Assembly (NCBI RefSeq): GCF_002850605.1
Contig: NZ_NXGB01000002.1
Span: 347,701 to 411,700, forward strand
DNA: 64,000 nt
Source of the DNA: Pasteurella oralis
GTDB taxonomy: Bacteria > Pseudomonadota > Gammaproteobacteria > Enterobacterales > Pasteurellaceae
Reading direction: 5' to 3'
The notes beneath the pieces were generated by a model. That model saw nothing but the letters and a program-made list of their open reading frames with translations, was not told the origin of the DNA and did no database searches. Shown piece after piece: positions 20,484 to 30,609 of the stretch (positions are counted from its first letter, which is position 1; the number at the start of each line of letters is the position of its first letter). A program made the position numbers and the translations under genes.

Positions 20484-20624
20484 CTATTCCTCCGACAGCT
20501 CTAAAATGAATTAAAATCGATTAAACTGTGCCGTATTTTCGGCATAATATCATATAAAAAATGGGCGTTTATTCTACCATAAATCACATAATGATTTCCA
20601 AAGATTATCGTAAATTTTTCTTTA

Positions 20625-20661
20625 GACAAAAAAATTGCAAGCCCCAAAGGACTTGCAATTT
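20625..20661 (-). terminator. Terminator after rpsI
   Basis: On the minus strand, AAATTGCAAG pairs with CTTGCAATTT over a 10-base loop, followed by a T run. Confidence 0.85.
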
Positions 20662-20685
20662 GAATATAAAACGTAAAATATAAAA

Positions 20686-21078
20686 TTAACGTTTTGAGAA
20701 TTGTGGACGACGACGTGCTTTGCGTAGACCCACTTTTTTACGCTCAACTTGACGTGCATCGCGGGTAACAAAACCTGCTGCGCGTAATACAGAACGTAAG
20801 CTCTCATCATATTCGATTAATGCACGAGTGATACCGTGACGGATTGCACCCGCTTGACCTGAAATACCGCCACCTTTAACAGTGACATATAGGTCTAATT
20901 TCTCAGTCATTTCAACCAATTCTAGAGGTTGACGAACAATCATACGCGCTGTTTCGCGACCGAAATAAACGTCTAACTCACGTTGGTTGATAGTGATTTT
21001 ACCACTGCCCGGTTTGATGAATACACGAGCTGAAGAGCTTTTGCGGCGACCTGTGCCGTAGTTTTGATTCTCTGCCAT
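20686..21078 (-). CDS. rpsI: 30S ribosomal protein S9
   Basis: This 130-residue ribosomal protein sits in the head of the small subunit, and its C-terminal tail reaches the P-site tRNA. The family pattern is complete: [15 protein letters not shown], then [28 protein letters not shown] and the basic tail ending [12 protein letters not shown]. It lies 16 bases downstream of rplM, forming the standard two-gene operon, and is followed by a hairpin terminator. Confidence 0.98.
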   Translation of the reverse strand: MAENQNYGTGRRKSSSARVFIKPGSGKITINQRELDVYFGRETARMIVRQPLELVEMTEKLDLYVTVKGGGISGQAGAIRHGITRALIEYDESLRSVLRAAGFVTRDARQVERKKVGLRKARRRPQFSKR

Positions 21079-21094
21079 ATCCTAAACCTCGTGA

Positions 21095-21671
<577 letters not shown>

Positions 21672-21747
21672 CAAAAGAAAGAACGAAAAAGCGACTATTT
21701 TTTATAAAACGAAGTGGAAAGAAAAAATAATGGAACAAAAAACGGAC

Positions 21748-21785
21748 AAAAAATTTGCGAATGTGAATACACTCGCAAATTTTTT
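21748..21785 (-). terminator. Terminator after the DUF1508 gene
   Basis: On the minus strand, AAATTTGCGAGTG pairs with its complement CATTCGCAAATTT with small irregularities, followed by a T run. Confidence 0.75.
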
Positions 21786-21796
21786 CACTCGCTAAA

Positions 21797-22141
21797 TTAG
21801 GCTTCTACCGTGAGATCTTTAATAACAGTTGTAGCTGCATTTTTCATCACTGAACCAATACCTTTTTTCGCAGATACGTTAGAGGCATAATATTGGCTAC
21901 GACCAATTTCTTGATGATTTTTTGCCTTTAAGACGAAATATGGCTTATCGTTTTTAGCAACACGTACTTCAAAATTCTTTTCGTCTGACCCATTTTTTTG
22001 TACAGATGCAATACCATTTTCAGCAGCAGCACGTGAACGATAAAGCTCACTAGTTAAGATCACTTGGCTATTTGCCGCTTTCAAATTGAACATGAATTGA
22101 CCATCTTTTGCTAATTTAAGTTCGTACCAACCTAATGCCAT
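21797..22141 (-). CDS. DUF1508 / YegP family protein
   Basis: This 114-residue protein consists of two tandem DUF1508 units: about 3-50 (GWYELKLAKDGQFMFNLKAA, then AAENGIASVQKNG) and about 55-104 (FEVRVAKNDKPYFVLKAKN, then AKKGIGSVMKNA). Family members form a small beta-rich dimer-like fold and have no settled biochemical role. There is no signal peptide. The gene stands alone with a good ribosome-binding site (AGGAGAA) and a terminator. Confidence 0.88.
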   Translation of the reverse strand: MALGWYELKLAKDGQFMFNLKAANSQVILTSELYRSRAAAENGIASVQKNGSDEKNFEVRVAKNDKPYFVLKAKNHQEIGRSQYYASNVSAKKGIGSVMKNAATTVIKDLTVEA

Positions 22142-22230
22142 AATTTTCTCCTTAGATTAATGTTTTTTGAGACAAAATGCTCAGTCACAAGCATAGTTTT
22201 TTTGTAAAAAATTGCAACTATTTTAACCAA

Positions 22231-22878
22231 TTAAAGCGCTTGTTTAGTGTAAAGACTCACTTTACTTAAATTAGACATTTGATTTACATAATTCGCTAAT
22301 TTTTCAGGGAATTTAACACCTTTTACACAAGTTAAATTACGTAATATTGGGAATACTAAAATATCTTCTAATGATAAAGATTGATTCAATGAAGCTTTAC
22401 CTATGACTAATGCGTCCAACTTATCCAAATCATGTTGTAATCTTGTCAAATATTCTGTTGTCTTGCTCAAATGTTGCGCGAAATCACCTACATATTCTGT
22501 TTTCTTCTTAGTGAAATACTCAATGGCACTTTGTGTGGCAAATTCTGGTACATTCAATTGAATAAAACGTGGCATTAATAAATAGTTTGAATAGCTGGTG
22601 ATTTCTTTCAAAACCGACTCAACTTCGGGACGAATGTTTTCTTGTAAAATAGGTTCGCCATAATGCGTATCAACATATTTTACAATGTCTAAACTTTCTG
22701 GCATCGCACTGCCATCTTCTTTAATCAGAATAGGAACCACTTTTTTACCTACCAAGCCTATCGGCGTTTCTTCATCATCATTTAATAACACGTTAATTTT
22801 GACAGCGAGTTCTTTTAAGCCGAAAATCATCATAGCGCGAACACAATAAGGGCAATGATCATAAACATAAAGTTGCAT
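22231..22878 (-). CDS. grxB: Glutaredoxin 2
   Basis: This 215-residue glutaredoxin has a GST-like fold and reduces protein and glutathione mixed disulfides. The active site CPYC is at 9-12, the cis-proline segment is VVPILIKEDG, and the C-terminal helical domain contains LEDILVFPILRNL. Length and layout match E. coli GrxB, not the short classical glutaredoxins. AGGAGAA precedes the start. recD lies just upstream on the same strand (36-base gap), but the two are functionally unrelated. Confidence 0.93.
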   Translation of the reverse strand: MQLYVYDHCPYCVRAMMIFGLKELAVKINVLLNDDEETPIGLVGKKVVPILIKEDGSAMPESLDIVKYVDTHYGEPILQENIRPEVESVLKEITSYSNYLLMPRFIQLNVPEFATQSAIEYFTKKKTEYVGDFAQHLSKTTEYLTRLQHDLDKLDALVIGKASLNQSLSLEDILVFPILRNLTCVKGVKFPEKLANYVNQMSNLSKVSLYTKQAL

Positions 22879-22914
22879 ATTTTTCTCCTATTGATAAATT
22901 CAAATTTAAGCACT

Positions 22915-24891
22915 TTAATGGGATTTTTTAAACAATTCAACTAGCAATTTACTTAATCCACTTTGTCGCTTTACGGGATTTTTCAGTGCATTTCTCCAAA
23001 TTTCTTGGGTCGTAAAAATACTGAGCTTTTGTTTTGCTCTAGTCATACCGGTATAGATTAATTCACGCGATAAAATAGGATTAGGTTCTGTTGGTAAGAC
23101 TAAACAAGTATGGGCAAATTCAGATCCTTGTGATTTATGTATTGTCATCACAAAAGCGGTTTCATAACTTGGCACACGGCTAGCTAATACGGTTTTATAG
23201 TGATTTTTACCTTGCTCAAACCATACTTTTCCTTCCCCTAAAAATAAGCCAATATCACCATTATATAACCCAATGTGGCTGTCATTTTGTGTAATCATAA
23301 TAGGCTTGCCAAGGTACCAATCACGCTCATATTTAAAATGCAATAAGCCTTTTTGTTGTAAACGTTGTGCAATCTTTCGATTTAATTGCTCCACACCAAA
23401 TTCGCCCACACGAAGTGCCGTCAAAAAACGCACAGCATTAAACAAAGCAAAAATATGGCTTACTTGCTGTTCCGTAAATTTTAAATCACTCTGCTGCATT
23501 TGTTTTATTGCCAGTAAATAATCAGTGTATTTTTCTACTGCACTTTTTACGACTAAAGCGACACAAGCTTGTGTATAAGCAATTGGATTAGTCGCTTTTA
23601 ACGATGTTAAAGTAGTAAAATCGATTAATTCAACATCATCAAATTGAGTTAAATACTGCCAGCTTAACTCAATTTCCCCTTGATTAATCGCTTGTGCAAG
23701 CTGTCCAATACCAGAATGACTTGAAAAACGATGGCTGTGATGTAAACGACACAGATGATCACGAATAGGATGATATCGTGTAGTATGTGCAAGTTGAATA
23801 TACGCGACTTCTTGTAAATAATCCGTTAATGCAGCACTATAAGGCGTTTGAGCAAATTGACCTAACTCTCCTAAGGTTTCACCTGCTTCTACTGGTGAAA
23901 GTTGATTCTCATCCCCTAATAAAATCAATTTTGTCTGTACTTTGAGTGCTTGTAATAATTTTGTCAGCAACGGCAAATCAATCATTGAAGCTTCATCTAC
24001 AACTAATACATCAAGGTATAATGGATTTTTTAAATTAAATTGTGGCGTTTCTTCAAAAAAACGTATGCCTAATAAACGATGCAGTGTTTGTGCTGCTGTT
24101 GGAATTGATGCCATCAATTCAGGTGTAATCACAATTTTCTCTCGAGTTTGTAAATTTTCGAGTGCACTATGCATAGATTCAGTTAAACGTGCAGCAGCCT
24201 TTCCTGTTGGCGCAACAAGTTTAATCTTCAATTTGTGACAATGTAACTCTTGTAGAACAAGTAATAAACGCGCTACTGTTGTCGTTTTCCCTGTGCCTGG
24301 TCCGCCTGTAATTAAGCAAAAATTTTGGCGTAATGCCGTCGCTACTGCGACTTTCTGCCAGTTAATTTCACTACATTGTTGTGTGCTAGGAAAATATTTT
24401 GCCAATGTCTGTTTAATTTGCACCAAATCACTTTGATCTGAACCTGCTTGATGTTTTACTGCACGCTTTAAGTAGTTTGCGACCCGATATTCATCTTGCC
24501 AAATCCGATAAAAATACAACGCATTAAATTGAAAAACTAAAGGAGCTACCTGTTCCAACGGATTAGTACTAAATGCAATATGATTTTTAAGTTCTGACTG
24601 CCACTGTTCAACAGGCATAAAACCTATTTTTGCTTGTATTTCTGCTAAATAATGGCAGTCAGATGTGCGGTAAGCTAAATTAAAATAATTCTGTTCAAGA
24701 TGGTGATCTAAAAATAAACAAGTATTCCCTTGTTGATAGTTGTAACTACATAAGGCAGCCAATAAGATAGCTAAATTCTGAACTTCAGTGGAATAATCTT
24801 GAGGTTGTTTATCTGCAATCAATTTTGCGAAATAATAATCTCCAGCACTAATCAATTGCTGCTGCTTTAACTTGTTTAAGATAGCAAGCAT
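22915..24891 (-). CDS. recD: RecBCD subunit RecD (5'-3' helicase)
   Basis: This 658-residue SF1B helicase is the fast motor of RecBCD, unwinding DNA ends for recombinational repair. Walker A is GGPGTGKT at 196-203; motif II is VVDEASMIDLPLL; the C-terminal helicase motif is AFVMTIHKSQGSEF followed by YTGMTRAKQKL. The N-terminal RecB-interacting domain is present. It overlaps the recB stop by one base (TAATG), indicating coupled translation. recC is not in this window. Confidence 0.95.
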   Translation of the reverse strand: MLAILNKLKQQQLISAGDYYFAKLIADKQPQDYSTEVQNLAILLAALCSYNYQQGNTCLFLDHHLEQNYFNLAYRTSDCHYLAEIQAKIGFMPVEQWQSELKNHIAFSTNPLEQVAPLVFQFNALYFYRIWQDEYRVANYLKRAVKHQAGSDQSDLVQIKQTLAKYFPSTQQCSEINWQKVAVATALRQNFCLITGGPGTGKTTTVARLLLVLQELHCHKLKIKLVAPTGKAAARLTESMHSALENLQTREKIVITPELMASIPTAAQTLHRLLGIRFFEETPQFNLKNPLYLDVLVVDEASMIDLPLLTKLLQALKVQTKLILLGDENQLSPVEAGETLGELGQFAQTPYSAALTDYLQEVAYIQLAHTTRYHPIRDHLCRLHHSHRFSSHSGIGQLAQAINQGEIELSWQYLTQFDDVELIDFTTLTSLKATNPIAYTQACVALVVKSAVEKYTDYLLAIKQMQQSDLKFTEQQVSHIFALFNAVRFLTALRVGEFGVEQLNRKIAQRLQQKGLLHFKYERDWYLGKPIMITQNDSHIGLYNGDIGLFLGEGKVWFEQGKNHYKTVLASRVPSYETAFVMTIHKSQGSEFAHTCLVLPTEPNPILSRELIYTGMTRAKQKLSIFTTQEIWRNALKNPVKRQSGLSKLLVELFKKSH

Positions 24892-27800
24892 TACAATAAC
24901 TCCTCTAATTCTTCGATAAGACCTACATGAGGCTTGTTAAAATATACGCCATGATTATCCTTTCCGTTCATGCCTCGCAAAAAAGTATAAATTACGCCGC
25001 CAAAATGTGTCTGATAACGATAATGAGGATCGCGCTGGGTTAAATAACGATGGAGTGCCACGGTATAAAATAAATACTGCCAGTCATAATGTTGCTCTAC
25101 CATCACTTTGTTGAGCTGCTCTGGTGCATAATCAGCCAAAGTGTTACCTAATTTATTCGATTTATAATCTAACAAGTAATATTTCCCTTGATAGCGAAAA
25201 ACAAGGTCAATAAAACCACGTAGCATACCTGTAATACTTTGTTTCAAATCCTGTAATTGCAGTGGTGTAGAAACCACCTGATATTTTTGTAATAGCTGAT
25301 TAAATTTATTAGATTGAAATTGTTGCGCTAATTGCAAATAAAACTCCATTTCTTTTAAACAATCCTGTGGCGCTAAATCAGCAAGCTTAAGATTTTCGTT
25401 TGCAAGCAACGGCGTTGTTAAAATATGAGTTAACCATGTTTGTAATGGAACAAACCATTTCTGATCAAGCTGTAACTGCTGGCAGAGCTGATGTACCATT
25501 GTTAATTCAATTGGTTTATTGAAGACATTTTGCTCAAAATATTGATGAAGCACTTGACCTATTTGAGCACCCGCCGGTAAATCAAAAGGGGTATAGCCTG
25601 CTGCATATCCTTCTACTATTGCTTTCTGCAAATAACTATCCTGCGAATAGTTTTGCTCTAAGCTATAATCTTTTAATTCAGAAAGCAACGTGATTGCCAA
25701 TGCCTTTTCATCCTGTTGTTGAGCAAGATAAAATTGTTTTGTTCTCTCATGTTGAGCGCTAATGGCAGTAAAACTGGTCACTTGCCAATTTTGCTCAATC
25801 TGTCCATTAAACTCAGCACAATGCAAGGTTTCTGTAGGTGAAATAACTTGTGATGTAACATCAGGTTGTAATGTAGTGAAATCATCAATAGCAACATTCA
25901 CCTGTTGCTTCATCATACATTGCTGAAATTCGGTCAAAACTGACCGCACTTCTTCGCGACGGTCCATCTGACCTTGCGTAAAGAGGTATTGCAGACAATT
26001 CCAACTCGGTAAAAAAGACTCTGGCAATGCTAATGCAATTTGGTACTTAGCTCGAGTGAATGCCACATACAATAGACGCATTTCTTCTGCGCGTTGTTCC
26101 TGCTCAATCTCTACCTGATGTTGCTGCTCAACATCCCATAGTACACGCTGCGCAGTACTGTCATAATACGTTTGAATTAACTGCTTATTCTCTTTTAATG
26201 AATCGGCAATAAATGGCAACCACACGAGATCATATTCCAATCCTTTAGATTTATGAATAGTCACAATTTTAACTAACTGCCGCTCACTCTCTAAGCGAAT
26301 TTGTTGTCCATCTTGGCGATCTTCGCCTTGAATTTGTTTTTCAAACCAACGTAACAAGCTTGCTGCACTTTCATTTAAACGACTAGCCCCTTGTAATAAT
26401 TCCGCTAGATGTAATAGATCTGTCGCTTTACGTTCTCCTCCCAAACTTGCAAGCAACTTTTCTGTGATCTTTTCATCTAAGAAAAGTTGATGGAGCATGA
26501 CTAAAATCCCTTGTTTTTGCCAAATATGTTGATAATTAACAAAACGTTCTACTAGCTCGCTCCAACGTTGTTCATCTTGTTTAATCGCACTCATTTCACA
26601 TGCTGTTAAGGCAAAAATACGAGTCGCAATCGCATTTAAAATATGGCGCTCGCTAAATGGGTTTAAACAAGCGGTTAAAATTAAAGCTAATTGTTTAGCT
26701 TCATCACAATCGAATACATTACTGCGATCGGAAAGATAGACTGAAGCAATTCCTAATTGTTGTAGTGCTTGTGCCACTAACTCAGCTTCACTCCAATTAC
26801 GCACAAGTACGGCTATTCGCTCAGCCATTAAAGGTTGTGTTGCTTGCTCAGAAGCAAAAATTGCATTATTTTCTTGCGCATATTGTAACCAATATTGAAT
26901 TGAAATAGCACAAATCTGTGCGAGCTTTTGCTTTTGAGTCGTACTGAACCGCGTATTTTTACTTTCCCCCAAATCACCAATATAGCAACGCAACGCAGGT
27001 TCAATTTGACCGTTTAATATAAATTTAGCTTGATCATTACGCGCAGAAACAGGTTGAAATTGAATTTGTGGATATACAAAAGGCAAACCAGATTGAAAAT
27101 GAAACAATGTATTAATACTCTTTACTAAGCTTTGTTCAGAACGCCAGTTTGTGCCTAAAGTAAAATGAGCATCGGCTTGCTGCGCAGCTTTGAAGTAAGT
27201 AAAAATATCTGCACCACGAAATTTATAAATGGCTTGCTTAGGATCACCAATCATAATAAAGCCATTTTCAACAGGCATTGAGTGAATATAGATCTTAGCG
27301 AAAATTTGATATTGTTGAGCATCCGTATCTTGAAATTCATCAATCATGGCAAAAGGATATTGTAGACGAATAAATTGCGCAAGCTCCTCACCTTGAACAG
27401 AATAAAGTGCTTGTTTCAACAAGCGTAATAAATCATCAAAATTTTTCTGAGCATGGTTAAGTTTATGCTCAAGCAACTTTTGCTGCACACCACATAAATA
27501 ATGATATAGCACTACTTGCTGATCAACTACCTGTTCTGTAGTATGTGCGATCACTTCATCAACTAATTGAAAAACGGGATGAGAAATGGGTTCAGCGCCT
27601 TCTTCTGCATAATGCAGCAAAGCTTGCTGACTAAAATATTTAGTTAACGTTTCAGGTAACCGCGTGCTCAATGCTGAGTTTGCCCATGCCTGAATGTTAT
27701 CAAACCATTTAGGCACATAATTCTTTTTAAAATTAGTGCGTTTTAAAGATTTTTTTTCGCCTTTTTTATAATTTTTATCTAATTCATGCAAAATCAATGA

Positions 27801-28562
27801 GCGTAATTCGGTTTCATTATCTAACCATTGCTGCTTTAATTGTTGTACTAACTGCTGTTTAGGTAAGACACGATGTTGTAAAAAATCCACTAATGACATT
27901 GTCAACCATGCTTTTTGACTAATATCTAACTCTAACTGATGTGATATATGGCTACGTAACTTTTTTAAAACAGCTTGAGGTGAAACGAGTACTTGGTGAA
28001 TATAATTGGCGATATCCAAAGGCTGTGAGTAAAAATGTTCACGCCAAAAATCGTTGAATAAGCGTTCTAATAACTCACTTTCGTCTTTAACTAATTCTAA
28101 ATTAAAATGAATCCCTGAGTTAAAAGCATATTGCATTAACATACGGCGGCAGAAACCATGAATTGTATAAATCGCGGCCAGATCCATCGTTTGTTCAGCC
28201 ATCTTTAAACGTTGTATCGCTGCATCAATATCTTGGATAGAACGCATTAATTCCACTAAAAAATGATCATGTGCTAACGCTCTCACTCCCTCAGTTTTAT
28301 AAGCTATAAACGCCTGTTTTGCTTGATGAATACGTTCACGAATACGTCCTTTTAATTCTTCTGTCGCTGCCTCTGTAAAAGTAACCACTAAAATTTCTTG
28401 TACGCTTAATGGGCGAGAAAAACAGTCTTCTCCAGCTTGCAGTAATAAACGTAAATAAAGTGAACCAATAGTATAGGTTTTACCTGTACCTGCGGACGCT
28501 TCAATGAGACAAACTTGATTAAGTGGTGTTGTGATCGGATTGAGAAGAACAGCTGTATCCAT
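24891..28562 (-). CDS. recB: RecBCD subunit RecB (3'-5' helicase-nuclease)
   Basis: About 1223 residues. Walker A is EASAGTGKTYT at 21-31, motif II FAMIDEFQDTDAQQY, and motif VI LLYVAFTRAKYQIALA. The C-terminal nuclease domain holds the catalytic pattern GFIDLVFRYQGKYYLLDYKS near residue 1120-1135 (D, then D-Y-K). I start at the ATG at 28562 (MDTAVLLNP); a further ATG nine codons upstream is possible. It is the first gene of recB-recD. One uptake signal lies inside the coding sequence. Confidence 0.95.
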   Translation of the reverse strand: MDTAVLLNPITTPLNQVCLIEASAGTGKTYTIGSLYLRLLLQAGEDCFSRPLSVQEILVVTFTEAATEELKGRIRERIHQAKQAFIAYKTEGVRALAHDHFLVELMRSIQDIDAAIQRLKMAEQTMDLAAIYTIHGFCRRMLMQYAFNSGIHFNLELVKDESELLERLFNDFWREHFYSQPLDIANYIHQVLVSPQAVLKKLRSHISHQLELDISQKAWLTMSLVDFLQHRVLPKQQLVQQLKQQWLDNETELRSLILHELDKNYKKGEKKSLKRTNFKKNYVPKWFDNIQAWANSALSTRLPETLTKYFSQQALLHYAEEGAEPISHPVFQLVDEVIAHTTEQVVDQQVVLYHYLCGVQQKLLEHKLNHAQKNFDDLLRLLKQALYSVQGEELAQFIRLQYPFAMIDEFQDTDAQQYQIFAKIYIHSMPVENGFIMIGDPKQAIYKFRGADIFTYFKAAQQADAHFTLGTNWRSEQSLVKSINTLFHFQSGLPFVYPQIQFQPVSARNDQAKFILNGQIEPALRCYIGDLGESKNTRFSTTQKQKLAQICAISIQYWLQYAQENNAIFASEQATQPLMAERIAVLVRNWSEAELVAQALQQLGIASVYLSDRSNVFDCDEAKQLALILTACLNPFSERHILNAIATRIFALTACEMSAIKQDEQRWSELVERFVNYQHIWQKQGILVMLHQLFLDEKITEKLLASLGGERKATDLLHLAELLQGASRLNESAASLLRWFEKQIQGEDRQDGQQIRLESERQLVKIVTIHKSKGLEYDLVWLPFIADSLKENKQLIQTYYDSTAQRVLWDVEQQHQVEIEQEQRAEEMRLLYVAFTRAKYQIALALPESFLPSWNCLQYLFTQGQMDRREEVRSVLTEFQQCMMKQQVNVAIDDFTTLQPDVTSQVISPTETLHCAEFNGQIEQNWQVTSFTAISAQHERTKQFYLAQQQDEKALAITLLSELKDYSLEQNYSQDSYLQKAIVEGYAAGYTPFDLPAGAQIGQVLHQYFEQNVFNKPIELTMVHQLCQQLQLDQKWFVPLQTWLTHILTTPLLANENLKLADLAPQDCLKEMEFYLQLAQQFQSNKFNQLLQKYQVVSTPLQLQDLKQSITGMLRGFIDLVFRYQGKYYLLDYKSNKLGNTLADYAPEQLNKVMVEQHYDWQYLFYTVALHRYLTQRDPHYRYQTHFGGVIYTFLRGMNGKDNHGVYFNKPHVGLIEELEELL
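25943..25951 (-). repeat. DNA uptake signal core inside recB
   Basis: Reverse copy. An adjacent CGGTCA (25931-25936) could pair with its TGACCG. Confidence 0.85.
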
Positions 28563-28594
28563 TGTCTTATCTTTTCTCTGTATTCGCATCTAAC

Positions 28595-28624
28595 AAAAAG
28601 TGCGGTCTATTTTACCGCACTTTT
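28595..28624 (-). terminator. Terminator of two inverted uptake signals after the dsrE-like gene
   Basis: AAAAGTGCGGT pairs with ACCGCACTTTT (11 bp) over a 7-base loop, with T runs on both strands. It lies immediately after the DsrE gene and just before the recB start. Confidence 0.82.
28598..28606 (+). repeat. DNA uptake signal core, paired copy in the terminator
   Basis: Forward arm of the 28595-28624 hairpin; its partner is 28614-28622. Confidence 0.85.
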
Positions 28625-28628
28625 ACTC

Positions 28629-28985
28629 TTAAAAGTTTAATACTTTATCAGCCTCGAAGGTCCAATCAGCCAATTCAGACAATGTGCCAATTTCGACTCC
28701 CTCAGCTAACGGCAATTCTGTTATTCCACGCGCAAGTGTGCAAGTCTTACAAAGTTTTATCTGTGCACCCTGTGCAGTGAGAATTTCTAACGCCTGTTGT
28801 AAGTGATAACCTTCTGTTGGATTTTGTTTAGCTAATCCACCAGTCACAGCATCGGACATCAAAAATAACTTTAAATCGACCGCACTTTTATATTGATCTT
28901 GTAATTGTAATGCCAAACGTAACGCACTAAAAAAGGCTTCGTTGCCATAGGGTGCGGCATGAATAATAAACAGAATTTTTTGCAT
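28629..28985 (-). CDS. DsrE/DsrF-like (YchN-type) protein
   Basis: This 118-residue protein has the DsrE/F fold (KILFIIHAAPYGNEAFFSALRLAL at the N-terminus, then LKLFLMSDAV and QGAQIKLCKTCTLARG). The cysteine pair in CKTC lies where sulfur-relay relatives carry their active cysteine, so a sulfur-transfer role is possible but unproven. The start codon lies one base after the permease stop, so it is almost certainly co-transcribed with the purine permease. A reverse uptake signal (28879-28887) lies inside. Confidence 0.8.
   Translation of the reverse strand: MQKILFIIHAAPYGNEAFFSALRLALQLQDQYKSAVDLKLFLMSDAVTGGLAKQNPTEGYHLQQALEILTAQGAQIKLCKTCTLARGITELPLAEGVEIGTLSELADWTFEADKVLNF
28879..28887 (-). 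repeat. DNA uptake signal core inside the DsrE-like gene
   Basis: Reverse-oriented copy read within the codons for YKSAVDL. Confidence 0.85.
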
Positions 28986-28986
28986 A

Positions 28987-30297
28987 TTAGCCTACCCAAA
29001 CAAATTTTGCGATAAATAGGAAAGAAACCACCCAAACTGGCGCATTAACTTCTTTCATACGACCAGTACAAGTCTTCATAATACAATAGCTAATGAAACC
29101 AAAAGCAATACCTTCCGTAATAGAATAAGTAAATGGCATCATTGCGGCAGTAATAAAGGCAGGTGTTGCTTCTGTTAAATCTTCCCATTTGACACGAATT
29201 AAACTGGACACCATTAAAATTCCAACATAAACCAATGCACCCGCTGTTGCATAAGCCGGTACTACACTAGCTAATGGCGAAAAGAAAATCGTTAACAAGA
29301 ATAAAATACCAACAGTCACGGCAGTTAAACCTGTACGTCCTCCTACAGAAACCCCTGCCCCACTTTCAATATAAGTACTGATTGCAGAGGTCCCCATATA
29401 AGAACCCGCAACAGCGCTCACACTATCAACATAAAGCGCTTGTTTCATTTTGGGAAAGCGCCCTTTTTCATCGCTAATGCCCGCTTTATCTGTCACCCCT
29501 AATAATGTGCCAGATGAATCAAATAAATTGACTAGTAAAAATGAAAAAATGATCCCTAATAATGCTGTATCTAATGCACCTGCAATATCTACTTGACCCA
29601 CAACGGGGGTTAAACTTGGTGGCATAGAAATGACACCATGAAATGCCACGCTCGGATCAATAAAAAATGCCAGCGCAGTAACCACAGCGATAGAAACTAA
29701 TACGCCAGAATAAATATTACGTGCGGCTAATACTACGATAATAAAAAAGCCTAGTACGCCAAGTAATACTTTTGGATCATGTAATTCGCCTAATGCGACT
29801 AACGTTGCTGGATTTGCAACGACCAGCCCCATATTTTTAAAGCCAATTAAAGCAATAAATAAACCGATGCCCGCCCCAATGCCTACACGTAAGCCCAACG
29901 GAATCGATGCCATGAGCCAGTAGCGAATTTGAAAGATAGTTAAAATAAGTAAACCGACTGATCCCCAGAAGATCGTCCCCATGCCAATCTGCCAAGAGTA
30001 GCCTAATTTACTCACTACGACATACGCAAAAAACGCATTTAATCCCATCGCAGGCGCAAGTGCGATAGGTAAATTACTGAATAATCCCATCGCAATAGTA
30101 CCTAAGCCAGCAATTAAACAAGTTGTCACAAACACCACTTGCTTATCCATACCAGCATCCCCCAGAATCGAAGGATTAACAAACACAATATAAACCATAG
30201 TAAAGAAAGTGGTAATACCTGCGATAATTTCTGTTTTAGGTGTGGTTTTTTTCTCGGTTAATTTAAAAAAACGATGTAGAAAAGATTGATTTTCCAT
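28987..30297 (-). CDS. NCS2-family purine permease (adenine/guanine/hypoxanthine type)
   Basis: This 436-residue inner-membrane proton symporter belongs to the AzgA-like branch of NCS2. It has TEIIAGITTFFTMVYIVFVN at the start, then PIALAPAMGLNAFFAYVVV, LLVNLFDSSGTLLGV and GTSAISTYIESGAGVSVGGRTG, all family signatures, with about 12-14 membrane segments. A PurR-type operator lies in its promoter, which supports purine uptake. The DsrE-like gene follows with a one-base gap. The preferred base cannot be told from sequence. Confidence 0.92.
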   Translation of the reverse strand: MENQSFLHRFFKLTEKKTTPKTEIIAGITTFFTMVYIVFVNPSILGDAGMDKQVVFVTTCLIAGLGTIAMGLFSNLPIALAPAMGLNAFFAYVVVSKLGYSWQIGMGTIFWGSVGLLILTIFQIRYWLMASIPLGLRVGIGAGIGLFIALIGFKNMGLVVANPATLVALGELHDPKVLLGVLGFFIIVVLAARNIYSGVLVSIAVVTALAFFIDPSVAFHGVISMPPSLTPVVGQVDIAGALDTALLGIIFSFLLVNLFDSSGTLLGVTDKAGISDEKGRFPKMKQALYVDSVSAVAGSYMGTSAISTYIESGAGVSVGGRTGLTAVTVGILFLLTIFFSPLASVVPAYATAGALVYVGILMVSSLIRVKWEDLTEATPAFITAAMMPFTYSITEGIAFGFISYCIMKTCTGRMKEVNAPVWVVSFLFIAKFVWVG

Positions 30298-30436
30298 TGT
30301 TATTCCTAAGGTTATAGTAAAAATAAGAAATGATGAAAAACAGGTATAAAATTTGAGAGGTGTTTTTCCAGTGGATTCTAACAGAAGAATGCCTATGATG
30401 CACCGTTTTTAAGTGAAAAAATGCGATAAAATCCAG

Positions 30437-30466
30437 ATATAACAACAAACGCAATCGTTTACTCAA
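30437..30466 (-). promoter_or_regulatory. Promoter with PurR operator before the purine permease
   Basis: On the minus strand TTGAGT (30461-30466) and TTATAT (30437-30442) form a -35/-10 pair 18 bases apart. Between and overlapping them, ACGCAATCGTTTACTC (30449-30464, plus strand) matches the PurR consensus ACGCAAACGTTTNCNT at nearly every position. Binding of PurR with hypoxanthine or guanine would block the promoter. The rest of the 312-base gap (30298-30609) shows only this and the mltB terminator. Confidence 0.72.
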
Positions 30467-30533
30467 ATTAAGGTCATCGAACAAACATGACACTAATTAT
30501 AAACGCGATAGTTAAACCAATACCAATCACAAC

Positions 30534-30566
30534 CAAAAAATAGGTACAAGCTTAGCCACTTGTACC
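30534..30566 (-). terminator. Hairpin terminator upstream of mltB coordinates, reading on the minus strand
   Basis: GGTACAAG pairs with CTTGTACC over an 8-base loop; on the minus strand it is followed by TATTTTTT. It lies 44 bases beyond the mltB stop. Confidence 0.75.
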
Positions 30567-30609
30567 AATATTTAATCACTTAAACATAAAATGACAGTGA
30601 AACAATGGA

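Noticed and set aside
22885..22905. FNR-like TTGATAAATTCAA upstream of grxB
   Set aside because: The half-site spacing is one base short of the TTGAT-N4-ATCAA pattern.
30263..30493. Minus-strand open frame of 76 codons upstream of the purine permease
   Set aside because: It covers the promoter and PurR box, overlaps the permease start and has no recognisable protein features.
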